This document shows, one piece after another, positions 1-8,222 of a stretch of 64,000 nt of DNA (the stretch's first letter is position 1; each line of letters opens with the position of its first letter). The notes below the pieces were generated by a model. It saw nothing but the letters and a program-made list of their open reading frames with translations. It made no database searches and was not told the DNA's origin. Source of the stretch: Undibacterium pigrum (GTDB taxonomy: Bacteria; Pseudomonadota; Gammaproteobacteria; Burkholderiales; Burkholderiaceae_D); assembly GCF_003201815.1 (NCBI RefSeq), contig NZ_QJKB01000007.1, positions 1-64,000 on the forward strand. The letters are read 5' to 3'. The translations under genes were made by a program, and so were the position numbers.

Positions 1-157
1 CACCTTTAGTGTCATGCCTCAGCGGTGGGTGGTGGAACGCTCTTTTGCTTGGCTGGAGAAATGCCATCGCCTTTGGAAAAACTGTGAGCGGCAATTGAAT
101 ACCAGCTTGCAATTCGTTAATTTGGCCTTCCTCACTTTGCTCTTGCGCCGGGAGTGA
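1..157 (+). CDS. IS5-family transposase, C-terminal end (partial)
   Basis: Open from the window edge, in frame from base 2, ending at TGA 155-157. The encoded stretch contains RWVVERSFAWLEKCHRLWKN, the C-terminal signature of IS5-family (IS402/IS427-type) DDE transposases; the Glu of VVERSF is the catalytic E of the DDE triad. Only the last 51 residues are visible, so integrity of the rest is unknown. The gene ends about 25 bp before the terminal repeat of the element, and that end lies inside a Sel1-repeat gene on the opposite strand. Confidence 0.85.
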   Translation, partial: TFSVMPQRWVVERSFAWLEKCHRLWKNCERQLNTSLQFVNLAFLTLLLRRE

Positions 158-183
158 TCAAAAAAGATCTCGAACAGGTTCTA
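1..183 (+). mobile_element. Right end of an IS5-family insertion sequence
   Basis: The transposase C-terminus is followed by an end sequence (about 166-183) whose outward reading begins TAGAACCTGTTCGAG. This matches the TAGARCCTGTTC-type terminal repeats I associate with IS402/IS427-group elements. The reading frame of the Sel1 gene on the minus strand runs directly into this end. The left end lies outside the window, so the target duplication cannot be checked. Confidence 0.7.
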
Positions 184-676
184 AGTTGAGTTGTGCTTCA
201 GCATTGCCCTGCTCTGCAGCCTTGCGATACCAGATCAGTGCCTGTGATGGATTTTTTGTAATGCCCTGTCCATCTTGATACATGACGGCAAGTCTGAACT
301 GCGCCACAGGAAAATCCTGCCCGGCTGCCTTGCTAAAATAATTGAATGCCAGGGTATAGTTTCTCTCCACACCACGGCCTTTGTAATACAAGTAGCCCAG
401 GGCGCTCTGCCCGCGGAAGTCTCTCTGGTCGGCGGCTTTGCGAAACCAGGCTGCGGCCTGGCTATAGTCTTGTGGCACGCCCTGGCCTTTGCTGTACAAG
501 ACACCCAGATTAAACTGGGCTGTGGCATCGCCTTTTGCTGCCAGTGGCCTCCATTCCTTGAGTGCAGTTGCAAAGTCCAGGTTTTCTGCTGCAGCAAATC
601 CAGTGGCAAGATCTGCATGAGCAAGCGATGCATGGAGCGCACTTGACAACATGAGTAGGGGAATGAATTTGCGCAT
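158..676 (-). pseudogene. Sel1-repeat protein truncated by IS insertion
   Basis: Encodes 172 residues: a signal peptide (MRKFIPLLMLSSALHASLAHA) followed by about four Sel1/TPR-like repeats of 36 residues (A-x-FNLGVLYSKGQGVPQDY pattern). The last repeat breaks off after AEAQLNL; the next residues EPVRDLF and the stop codon are encoded by the IS end. The paralogue at 3534-4901 continues with many more repeats, so this is a truncated copy. It could still yield a periplasmic fragment. Sel1 proteins mediate protein-protein contacts; the partner is unknown. Confidence 0.85.
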
Positions 677-927
677 GGATGGATTAAGAAGTGATTAACA
701 AAGATTTACTTGAAATGAAATAGGTGGTTGGCGTCGGGTGTTGCACTTCAATTTCTGTAGCAGCGACTGCACTGACGCGCTCAAGGCCGCAACCCGGCTT
801 CCTGGTTTTGGCAGTGATTGTGTTTTTTCGTTTTTTTTGGAAAGGAAGAATAAGCTTTAATTTTTTTGTACGCCATACAATGTGCGGTGACACAGGTCTG
901 CCATAATGTATTCAATCCAGAGGGATG
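677..927. repeat. Intergenic; degenerate copy of the Sel1 upstream module
   Basis: Bases 702-780 resemble 4922-5000 and 3343-3425 (shared pattern ACAAAGATTTA..AAATGAAATA). Continuing right, 768-800 resembles the 3' end of the sgrR-like gene at about 5090-5122 (ACTGAC..CAAGGCCGCA). The duplicated unit therefore once included the Sel1 gene, its promoter region and the end of the neighbouring gene. No convincing gene is present here. Confidence 0.6.
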
Positions 928-1827
928 TTACTGCAGCAATATGCCCCCAATCTCTGCAGAGTCCGATACACGGCCATATATTTTATGGGCAGCAATGAGC
1001 GATTTCATTGCTTCTGCACTTTTGACGAGTAATCCAAGTGCCTTGAAAGCAGGTGGGGCAAGCAGCATGTCTTCCAGCAAGGATTGCTGTATGACTCCCA
1101 ATACGGCAGAAACCTGTTCATCAACTTTGCTTCTGACATATAGTTGACATGTGCCTGCATAAGAGCAGTGGAACAGTTGCAGTTTCTGATCAAGCAGCTT
1201 GTGCGTGTAGCCATCCGGATTATTGTTGATGTAGTTGTCGGCATGAATGACTTCTACTCCGCTCTTGGTTCGCAGGATCTTGGTACCCTGCCTGAAGCTT
1301 CCATCGGGATTGAATTTGCCGAGGAAAGCGAGATTTCCATTGACCTTTAAATAGCCAGAGTCATATTCTCCTTTTTGATTCATCAATCCATAGAATACGC
1401 CCAGCCTGGAGACAAGTATCACGTGGCCTGTGATCTTTCCATCGACTGCTTCGCCTGTGATTTTTCCGGGAACCTGAGAAATATCCTGAGTATTGGCTGG
1501 TCTGCATTCCGGGTTGTTGCACCAGAATCCGACAACCACACCTGTAGCTTTTCTATATTGATTGCAGTCTCCACGTATGATTGCGGATGATCTGATCGCA
1601 GTTTCATTTTTTAACGAGCCAATCGGGCTGATCTCGCACAATGCGTACTTACGTGTACCTGGCTCTGATTGATAGGCAGGCTTTCTCACGGGTGTTTCTT
1701 TAACTGGAGCAGGTGGTGGTGTATAGGTATTGTTACTGCTGGTCGCACAGCCACTTAACCCCGCAATGACAAGCAGGACGATGCAGGTAAAAAAAGAATT
1801 CCACAAAAGTTTATTGTTGCGTTTCAT
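928..1827 (-). CDS. Predicted lipoprotein with MORN-like glycine repeats
   Basis: 299 residues with a lipoprotein signal peptide: basic N-terminus, hydrophobic core and lipobox LSGC at about residue 27, then a Pro-rich linker. Residues about 120-195 have a repetitive G-x-x-x-G pattern (GKITGEAVDGKITGHVIL, GEYDSGYLKVNGNLAFLGKF) resembling MORN-type repeats. The C-terminal 80 residues are probably helical and include cysteines at FHCSYAGTC. The start overlaps the end of the upstream gene by 17 bp, so the two are likely cotranscribed and coupled. I do not recognise the family. The protein should be anchored in the periplasm. Confidence 0.75.
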   Translation of the reverse strand: MKRNNKLLWNSFFTCIVLLVIAGLSGCATSSNNTYTPPPAPVKETPVRKPAYQSEPGTRKYALCEISPIGSLKNETAIRSSAIIRGDCNQYRKATGVVVGFWCNNPECRPANTQDISQVPGKITGEAVDGKITGHVILVSRLGVFYGLMNQKGEYDSGYLKVNGNLAFLGKFNPDGSFRQGTKILRTKSGVEVIHADNYINNNPDGYTHKLLDQKLQLFHCSYAGTCQLYVRSKVDEQVSAVLGVIQQSLLEDMLLAPPAFKALGLLVKSAEAMKSLIAAHKIYGRVSDSAEIGGILLQ

Positions 1828-2194
1828 CTTTCACCTTTGGCGGTGTTTCAATTACTGCATTTTGTCCGGGTTCGTAAGGGGTGTTGAATTTTTGTTCTTC
1901 TTCCTGAGATATTTCTCCAATGGGTGCAGCGGCAGCAGCAGGTGACGCATCTGCAGGTGCTTGTATAGTCAGCCTCTCTGGGATGACAATTTGGCGCGCT
2001 GCATTCATGGCGGCCTGAGCGTCGCGGACCAGTTGGTCACAAGGTATCGTCGAAACTTGTACATCCATGACGCTGCCATCTAATTGCGGGACATGGCAAA
2101 TTTCTGGTGGCTGCGGTGTTTTGGATGAATATGCTGAGGCCACGAGAAAGATTGCGCCAAGGGTGACGATGCCTCCCATCTTGCTGTCAGACAT
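1811..2194 (-). CDS. Small membrane-anchored protein, unknown function
   Basis: 127 residues. The N-terminus MSDSKMGGIVTLGAIFLVAS is a probable signal anchor. The rest is soluble with two cysteines (EICHVPQ, TIPCDQL), an Ala-rich linker and an acidic tail (EISQEEEQKF). A plausible ribosome binding site (AAGGAGAA) lies upstream at 2201-2208. It is first in a two-gene unit with the lipoprotein gene, which it overlaps by 17 bp in another frame. No family recognised. Confidence 0.7.
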   Translation of the reverse strand: MSDSKMGGIVTLGAIFLVASAYSSKTPQPPEICHVPQLDGSVMDVQVSTIPCDQLVRDAQAAMNAARQIVIPERLTIQAPADASPAAAAAPIGEISQEEEQKFNTPYEPGQNAVIETPPKVKDETQQ

Positions 2195-2353
2195 GATGTT
2201 CTCCTTGTCAATTTTTCTTGTGAATTACACATGTACTACTGTAATGTCTTTTGAAAAAAAAGGCTATTAAAGTTTTTGAAAAATGATATTCTTTAAGTGC
2301 CAGCATTCACCACGGCAAGCATTGTTTTTGATGTCATACGAAAGGGTTTTGAT

Positions 2354-2476
2354 ATGAAATATTGTCGAGTAAAAATGCCTCACAAAAAATTGGAATGGAA
2401 ATGCAAATGCGGGAATGTCTTACCGGACGACAGGAACTTTTGTGTGCAGTGTGATCGTGAGCGGCCTATTAAATAA
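2354..2476 (+). CDS. 40-residue zinc-ribbon microprotein (candidate)
   Basis: Short frame MKYCRVKMPHKKLEWKCKCG... ending RERPIK. It contains a CxC-G ... CxxC arrangement (CKCG, then CVQC), the pattern of a rubredoxin-like or zinc-ribbon knuckle, with a very basic N-terminus. An AAGGG sequence sits about 9 bases before the ATG. It is divergent from the gene at 1811-2194 and followed by non-coding sequence. The four regularly placed cysteines make a chance frame less likely, but there is no other support. Confidence 0.5.
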   Translation: MKYCRVKMPHKKLEWKCKCGNVLPDDRNFCVQCDRERPIK

Positions 2477-2728
2477 ATCAGATAAATAAATTCTCATCAG
2501 GTAGTTCGTCATTGTCATGCAATAGAGGGCATCAGCCGACTGGTGTCCTTTATTAATAATGGCAACATGAGGTTAACATCCAGGCGTCTGGTGACAGATA
2601 TCATGAAGATAGATGCACGCTTAAGTGGAAGTCGCTGCTAGCGCTAGCATTGTCAAATGAGCTGAAAAGGGAACGCTTAAGTTTTTCTCTTTCGTCACTA
2701 TGCGGACAGTGGACAAGATGTACTGTTT

Positions 2729-2849
2729 CAAGTCCGCAACCAAAGCTTGCGAAAATCCATCCAGCCGCAGCGGGCCAGGGTTACGCCGCCGAGTTGCGGG
2801 CCATAGTCTATGCCGTGGCGGGTGTGGCGCATGGGCAGTATCCAGGCTT
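2729..2849 (-). pseudogene. Duplicated remnant of the 3' end of the sgrR-like gene
   Basis: This 121-bp stretch matches 5104-5224 without gaps and with about five mismatches by eye. It corresponds to the last 40 codons and stop of the SgrR-family gene. The rest of that gene is absent here. The match ends abruptly at 2849, two bases before the stop codon of the DUF5675 gene, which marks a recombination junction. Confidence 0.85.
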
Positions 2850-2851
2850 CT

Positions 2852-3295
2852 TTATTTTATTGTGGCAGTCAGATTGCTTCTGTCGCCCCAACGTGCGATG
2901 AGGGCAGAAAATGTCGCCACACTACTTGTGACTCCGCGCCCATTAGGATTGATATCCTTTATCTCTTTACCGACAGCAATGCAACCCTGTACCTGAAATG
3001 GCCAATTGGCATTATGGATTTCGCACAGGCTGCGGCCTTGCTGGCCGGCTGGTATCATTTTTGGGGTACCGTAAATGCCAAGTTTGGGATTGTGAAATAC
3101 GATCGTATGCCCGTGAGCGGGTGAGTCATAGGGCAGGAGTTGATAGTCACCCACCGGGATACAGGACTTGTTAGCCAAATTATTGTTCCAGGGTTGCTCG
3201 CAAGTAAAACAAAAAGATTTGCCATCGATAAAGAGTTCGCCAAAAGTTCCGTTTGGCCCTGACAATGCTTGATTACGTATGATAAGCAACTGCAT
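2852..3295 (-). CDS. DUF5675 family protein
   Basis: 147 residues, no signal peptide. It fits the DUF5675 pattern: an N-terminal beta segment, CEQPWNNN, SCIPVGDYQLLPYDSP, and a C-terminal block EIHNANWPFQVQGCIAVG. The His-Asn...Gly-Cys-Ile arrangement resembles the catalytic H/C layout of L,D-transpeptidase-like folds; whether it is catalytic is inference. SD-like AAGGAGAC is at 3300-3307. Its upstream region (3343-3425) is related to those of the two Sel1 genes. It may belong to a small effector/immunity set with the adjacent signal-peptide-bearing Sel1 proteins, but this is unproven. Confidence 0.75.
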   Translation of the reverse strand: MQLLIIRNQALSGPNGTFGELFIDGKSFCFTCEQPWNNNLANKSCIPVGDYQLLPYDSPAHGHTIVFHNPKLGIYGTPKMIPAGQQGRSLCEIHNANWPFQVQGCIAVGKEIKDINPNGRGVTSSVATFSALIARWGDRSNLTATIK

Positions 3296-3342
3296 CCTTG
3301 TCTCCTTAAGATAGTTGATGTGTCTAATGTCTGACTAAAGCC

Positions 3343-3425
3343 TTGGACAAAATTTATCGCAAATGAAGTAAGTGATTTGCATCAGGGTTTTCACTTGACT
3401 TTGCAGGACCGGCTTTAGCCGCGAA
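3343..3425. repeat. Third copy of the shared upstream module plus half REP palindrome
   Basis: Resembles 4922-5004: GACAAA.TTTAT..AAATGAA.TAAGTGA, then a divergent spacer, then CGGCTTTAGCCGCGAA. It sits upstream of the DUF5675 gene as the other copies sit upstream of the two Sel1 genes, so all three genes may share promoter elements. The rest of 3296-3533 carries nothing recognisable. Confidence 0.6.
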
Positions 3426-3533
3426 CCCCTGATTGATGATCATGCCGCTGTTGATTTCAGCACGGGTGATGGGACGCATGTTTTGCATATGAGCCGCTCT
3501 GATTCGCTCAATTGATCCCTTCACTCTATTCAC

Positions 3534-4901
3534 TCACTGTTGCGCATACTGATCAATTGCTTTGAGCAGGTTGCCGGGGATGCTCATCTGGACCGATAAT
3601 TTTTGTGCTGCATCTGCTGACTGTGCAGACATCGTCGCCAGGATGTTATCGCGATTTGCTTTGGCATCGTAGGTATCCGAGCTGGCTGCCAGCGTATAAA
3701 GCGCGCAGGCTATGATCTTGTTTTGTGATACGGCGGCTCCTTTCTCGTACATTGCCGCCAATGCTGACTGGGCATCGCCATTGCCCTGATCAGCCGCTTT
3801 ACGAAACCAGCTTAAGGCCAAAGGTAAATCTCTGGGTGCGCCCGTTCCATTTACGTGCAAAATGCCTACATAAAATTGTGAGGCAGCATGTCCCTGGTCT
3901 GCGGCTTTGTGAAACCAGCTATAAGCTTGCGCGTTATCCTGTGTCACGCCTTCGCCGTCGAGATACATGGCTGCCACGTTGAATTGTGCAGTGGCAAGGC
4001 CTTGAGCGGCAGCCTTGCTGTACCATGCCAGCGCTTGAGCATGATCCTGCTTTACCCCACGCCCATGGCTGTACAGGTATCCAAGACTGAGTTGTGCGGA
4101 CCGGTCTCCCTGCTCTGCTGCTTTGCCATACCAGATAAAGGCTTTTGCATGGTCTTGCGGCACTATCAGGCCCTTGTCATACATGAGCGCCACATTGTAT
4201 TGTGCAATGGCCTGGCCTTGCTCTGCTGCTTTGAGATACCATTCAAAAGCTTGTTGAGCATCTTTGTTGATACCTTCACCATTGTTTAGCATAAACGCCA
4301 GATTGAGCTGGCCATCTGCATCCCCCTGGTCTGCCGCTTTGCGAAACCATGCCGCCGCTTGCGCTTCGTTTTTGGTGACACCTGTTCCAGTAAAGTAGAT
4401 GTGGCCCATTTGCACTTGGGCCTCTGCATCGCCAAGCTCAGCTGCCTTGCGGAACCAGATGAGTGCCTCTGTAGAATTTTTAGGAACACCTTGCCCAAGT
4501 TCGTACATGACGCCAAGCCTGAATTGCGCTGTGGGTAAATTCTGCGCGGCGGCTTTGCTGAACAAAATGAAAGCCTGCTTATAATCTTTTGTTACCCCCC
4601 ACCCCTTATAGTAAAAAGCACCCAGGTTGTGCTGTGCGCCGGAGTATCCCTGGTCGGCAGCTTTGCGATACCATTCTGCGGCCTTGGCATAGTTTTGCGG
4701 TACCCCCTGGCCTTTTGCATATAAGACGCCCAGATGAAATTGCGCTACGCTATTGCCTTTTTCTGCCAGTGGCTGCCATTCCTTGAGTGCAGTTGCAAAA
4801 TCCTTTTTCTCTGCCGCTTTAAATCCGGCGTCAAAATCTGCATAAGCAAGAGACGCATGGAGTGCACCTGACAACATCAGGAGGCGGATGATTTTGCGCA
4901 T
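3534..4901 (-). CDS. Secreted Sel1-repeat protein
   Basis: 455 residues: signal peptide (MRKIIRLLMLSGALHASLAYA) then about eleven tandem 36-residue Sel1-like repeats from residue 24 to about 410 (consensus AQFNLGVMYxxGxGVxxDxxxAxxWYRKAAEQGxA). The short C-terminal tail is helical. Sel1 solenoids are periplasmic or secreted adaptor scaffolds. The first 100 residues closely resemble the truncated copy at 158-676, so the two are duplicates. There is no enzymatic motif. It may act as adaptor or immunity protein for the neighbouring DUF5675 product (inference). Confidence 0.9.
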   Translation of the reverse strand: MRKIIRLLMLSGALHASLAYADFDAGFKAAEKKDFATALKEWQPLAEKGNSVAQFHLGVLYAKGQGVPQNYAKAAEWYRKAADQGYSGAQHNLGAFYYKGWGVTKDYKQAFILFSKAAAQNLPTAQFRLGVMYELGQGVPKNSTEALIWFRKAAELGDAEAQVQMGHIYFTGTGVTKNEAQAAAWFRKAADQGDADGQLNLAFMLNNGEGINKDAQQAFEWYLKAAEQGQAIAQYNVALMYDKGLIVPQDHAKAFIWYGKAAEQGDRSAQLSLGYLYSHGRGVKQDHAQALAWYSKAAAQGLATAQFNVAAMYLDGEGVTQDNAQAYSWFHKAADQGHAASQFYVGILHVNGTGAPRDLPLALSWFRKAADQGNGDAQSALAAMYEKGAAVSQNKIIACALYTLAASSDTYDAKANRDNILATMSAQSADAAQKLSVQMSIPGNLLKAIDQYAQQ

Positions 4902-4980
4902 GGACGTTTGAGAAATTGAGGGACAAAGATTTATTGTAAATGAAATAAGTGAGGTGCGTCAGGTGTTGCGCTGGATTTTT

Positions 4981-5065
4981 TGTAGGAGCGGCTTTAGCCG
5001 CGAATGCCCGATATAGCTAACAACGATAGACACGGTGACAGGTTCGCGGCTAACGCTGCTTCTAC
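4981..5065. repeat. REP-like inverted doublet
   Basis: GTAGGAGCGGCTTTAGCCGC at 4982 onward faces a diverged inverse copy ending near 5065 (TTCGCGGCTAACGCTGCTTC). The same pair, better conserved, occurs at 8125-8209, and a single half at 3402-3425. These are short intergenic palindromes of the REP type. Confidence 0.8.
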
Positions 5066-5102
5066 TTAGTTATTCCTGCTTAGCCGGTTTTACTGACACA
5101 CC

Positions 5103-6794
5103 TCAAGGCCGCAGCCACAGCTTGCGAAAATCCATCCAGCCGCAGCGGGCCAGGGTTACGCCGCCCAGTTGCGGGCCATAGTCTATGCCGTGGCGGGTGT
5201 GGCGCATGGGTAGTATCCAGGCTTGTTCGACCATGCGGGCGAAGCAGGCTTCGATGAATGCTGCGCGCTTTGTCGCGTCTGCCTCTGCGGCGATTTTTGT
5301 GCTGGCTTGCGCCAGCCAGTTGCGCGCTGTTTTGTCTGTCATCTGCTTGACCAGTGATTCTCCGGCCAGCCAGCTATACAGGCCAAATTCCATGTCATTG
5401 TCGAGCACGTCACCGGCAATCACCACGTCCGCCCAGTCCCGCCAGCCGTAGGGGCCAAATTCTGGGAAGGGCAGGATGTGGATGCTGACATCGGCGCCTG
5501 CCTCGCGCAATCTGTCTGCTACGCAATAGGTAAGGGCGATATGGCTGTCGAGTTCATAAGTCACGACGTCGAGGTGGGCAGGCAGGGTGGGTGCTGTGGT
5601 TGTAGTTTGCTCAGGTAAATGCCGCCATTGCGGCAGCATGCCAAAGGCCATGGGGCGGGTTTCTTTTGCGGCCAGTTCAGCCGCCGCGGTACGCAGCCAC
5701 GCGCCGACTGCAAGGCGTGCAGCAGGCGTGGCAAATTCTGCGCGTGCCGGGTTCAGCATGACCAGGTCACAACCTTGTTCCAGCGCGCGTATTCGTGACC
5801 AGCTATCATCAGCTGCAGGTACTTGATCAGGCGAGGCATGTGCCAGATGCAGGTCAACTTCAGGCAAGGGGCTGCCATGCGGCACTACCCATAAATCGAT
5901 TTCATCCAGCAGGGCACGTACGCGGAAATAGCCATCAAACGCTGCCAGCGTGGCCCGGTGTTCATTATTGCGTATCAGCCGGAAAGGCCCGGCACCTATG
6001 GGCAGCGTGGCAAAATCTGCGCGCCGTGCATCATCCACTGGCACGATCACGGCAGCATGATGCGCCAGCAGATGCAGCAACAAATGATCGGGCTTGTTGA
6101 GTTGCAGCTTCACACTGCGCTCTGTGCCGCTAATGACGGTCAGGTGGGCAAACATGGAGCGGTAGGGGCCGTCTGTATCGCGGGCGCGTTGCAGGGTATA
6201 GACCACGTCCTCGGCGCGCACAGTGCGGCCATCGTGGAATTGCAGGCCGGGCCGTAAGATAAATTCCCAGCTACGGCCATCGGCACTGGCATCCCATCTG
6301 TGTGCCAGCGCCGGGATGATCTGTTCGCTGGCACGATCATACTCCGTCAGACCAGCGCATATCTGCATGATGATGTGCTGCTCAGTGCGGCGGTTGATGT
6401 GGATGGCATCCAGCGCATGCAGGGGGCGATAAAAGGGCATGCGCAAAGTGCCTGCGCGACCACTGCCAAGGTAACCGGGCAGTGATTGCTTGAGGCGTTC
6501 ACGTCCGGCATTTGGCAAGCCATCAAAGGCAGCTTCGAGTTTGCCATCCGCCAGCAAGTGATGCAGCCTTTGCAGGCGCAGGCTCTCATGGTCTTGCAGC
6601 AGGCTCAGGCGTGAGCGATGGCCGCGCCCGTTGCCTGGCTGCCAGTCTATCCAGCCTTGCTCTTGCATGCGCTTGAGCAGCAGGCGGGCATTGCGCTCGC
6701 TACAGCACAGGGCCGCAGCGATCTGGGCCAGGTCGGGTGCCTGGGCGCCGGGATACCATTCGGCCAGACGCTGGAAGTGATCTAGCAGTCGCAT
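5103..6794 (-). CDS. sgrR: SgrR-family transcriptional regulator with solute-binding domain
   Basis: 563 residues. Residues 1-110 are an SgrR-type winged helix (LAQIAAALCCSERNARLLLK recognition region, then WIDWQPGNGRGHRSRL). From about residue 115 onward is a periplasmic-binding-protein-like SBP_bac_5 domain (IIPALAHRWDASADGRSWEF, LRPGLQFHDGRTVRAEDVVY) without a signal peptide, so it acts in the cytoplasm as a ligand sensor. Family members sense sugar-phosphate or peptide-like ligands and control nearby exporters. It is divergent from an MFS gene 110 bp away, the likely target. Its 3' end is partly duplicated at 2729-2849. Confidence 0.88.
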   Translation of the reverse strand: MRLLDHFQRLAEWYPGAQAPDLAQIAAALCCSERNARLLLKRMQEQGWIDWQPGNGRGHRSRLSLLQDHESLRLQRLHHLLADGKLEAAFDGLPNAGRERLKQSLPGYLGSGRAGTLRMPFYRPLHALDAIHINRRTEQHIIMQICAGLTEYDRASEQIIPALAHRWDASADGRSWEFILRPGLQFHDGRTVRAEDVVYTLQRARDTDGPYRSMFAHLTVISGTERSVKLQLNKPDHLLLHLLAHHAAVIVPVDDARRADFATLPIGAGPFRLIRNNEHRATLAAFDGYFRVRALLDEIDLWVVPHGSPLPEVDLHLAHASPDQVPAADDSWSRIRALEQGCDLVMLNPARAEFATPAARLAVGAWLRTAAAELAAKETRPMAFGMLPQWRHLPEQTTTTAPTLPAHLDVVTYELDSHIALTYCVADRLREAGADVSIHILPFPEFGPYGWRDWADVVIAGDVLDNDMEFGLYSWLAGESLVKQMTDKTARNWLAQASTKIAAEADATKRAAFIEACFARMVEQAWILPMRHTRHGIDYGPQLGGVTLARCGWMDFRKLWLRP

Positions 6795-6903
6795 TTTGTC
6801 CGGTAATAAAGGGGGAAAGAAATACCTGATTCTATCCGTTTTGTGCTTCCGCCTTTGATATACGCTAGCGGCATTGTTTCATTCCGCTCACTTTTAAGTT
6901 TCC

Positions 6904-8094
6904 ATGTCTACTTCTTCACTTTGGCAACATGCCAGCTTTCGCCGTCTGTATGCATCGACCATCAGCTTTTCACTGGGCACGCAAATCTATCAGCTCGCCA
7001 TGCCGCTGATACTCTATCAGTTGACGCAATCTGCCGGGGTCATGACGGGCATGCGCGCCGTTGAACTATTGCCCAATCTGCTACTGGCGATGTTCATCGG
7101 CGTCTGGGTAGACCGCATAGACCGTGGCCGCTGGGCACGCTTTGCCATTGTCGGCATCGTCGTCTTGACCGGCATGCAGGCCGTGTTGCTGGAGAATGGT
7201 GCGCGGGCTTTGTCTTTTTTCTTTATCACCGCCTTCCTGCTGATGACCCTGCATTATGTGTATGCGATCTGCCGCATGGGCATGCTCAAGGAAATGCTGC
7301 CAGAACAATTGCTCTTGCCTGCCACCGGCCATTTAACCGTGCTAAACCAGGTGTTCAGCATCCTTGGCCCGGCACTGGCCGGTGCCGTGATTTCCATACG
7401 CATGGACCTGGGCCTGTGGCTGCCCATGCTGGCGATGCTGCTGGCCGCCTGGTTGCTCAGGGATTTGCAACTACCAGTGCGCAAACCGGATGCAGATGGC
7501 TTCTGGAATGAATGGCGCGATGGCTGGCGCGTGCTGGTCGCCAACAAACCCCTGTGGCACCTGGCCTGGCTGGTGGTCATCATCAATGGTAGCGCAGGCG
7601 TGGTGGATGTACTGTTTTTATTCCGCGCCCGTGACCAGTTGCAACTGAGCGCAGCCGAAGTCGGCCTCATGTATGGCGTGGCAGGCATAGGCGGAGTCAT
7701 CGGCGGCCTGGTCGCCAGCCGCCTGCGCCAGCACTTTGGCCTGGGCCGCCTGCTGGCACTGGAACTGGGCGTCGAAGCCTGCTCCATGCTCTTACTGGCC
7801 TGGGGTAACAGCATCCCCTTGCTGCTGCTGGCACTGGCCATCAACAGCTTTTGCACCGTCATCGGTAACGTCTGCGTCTGGGGCTATCGCCAGGAGAGTA
7901 CAGACAGCCGCTACATAGGTCGCATATCCGGCCTGACCGGTTCACTATTCAAACTGCTGATGCCAGTGAGCCTGGTGTTGTCTGGCGCATTGGTGGGGGA
8001 CTTGCCACTGGCCTGGATATTGAGTGCCTGCGCGGCCACGCATTTCTTGCTGGTGGTGGGGACGCGGGTGTCTGCGGTTTATGGGGTGGAGTAG
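6904..8094 (+). CDS. MFS transporter
   Basis: 396 residues, about twelve hydrophobic segments in two halves. The early loop WVDRIDRGRW after the second segment matches the MFS signature-A region (D-R-x-x-R). The central loop (residues about 190-215) is typical of the enterobactin/macrolide-exporter-like branch. The divergent SgrR-family regulator suggests regulated efflux, analogous to the SgrR-SetA arrangement; the substrate is unknown. The ribosome binding site before ATG 6904 is weak. A REP-like palindrome pair follows the gene. Confidence 0.88.
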   Translation: MSTSSLWQHASFRRLYASTISFSLGTQIYQLAMPLILYQLTQSAGVMTGMRAVELLPNLLLAMFIGVWVDRIDRGRWARFAIVGIVVLTGMQAVLLENGARALSFFFITAFLLMTLHYVYAICRMGMLKEMLPEQLLLPATGHLTVLNQVFSILGPALAGAVISIRMDLGLWLPMLAMLLAAWLLRDLQLPVRKPDADGFWNEWRDGWRVLVANKPLWHLAWLVVIINGSAGVVDVLFLFRARDQLQLSAAEVGLMYGVAGIGGVIGGLVASRLRQHFGLGRLLALELGVEACSMLLLAWGNSIPLLLLALAINSFCTVIGNVCVWGYRQESTDSRYIGRISGLTGSLFKLLMPVSLVLSGALVGDLPLAWILSACAATHFLLVVGTRVSAVYGVE

Positions 8095-8124
8095 GGGGAG
8101 TAGAGATAGTTGTGATTCATGTTT

Positions 8125-8209
8125 TGTAGGAGCGGCTTTAGCCGCGAATTCATGGTGCGGGCAGAGCAATAGACACGGCGACATCTTCGCGGCTAAAGCC
8201 GCTCCTGCA
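8125..8209. repeat. REP-like inverted doublet
   Basis: A 24-bp element (8125-8148) and its near-perfect inverse (8186-8209) are separated by 37 bp. Each unit is itself palindromic around CGGCTTTAGCCG. It lies between convergent genes, where it may act as a transcript-end hairpin. Related copies occur at 4981-5065 and 3402-3425. Confidence 0.85.
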
Positions 8210-8222
8210 AGGGCTACACGGG

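Noticed and set aside
684..906. Short frames on both strands in the first gap
   Set aside because: They lie in decayed duplicated sequence without start signals or recognisable composition.
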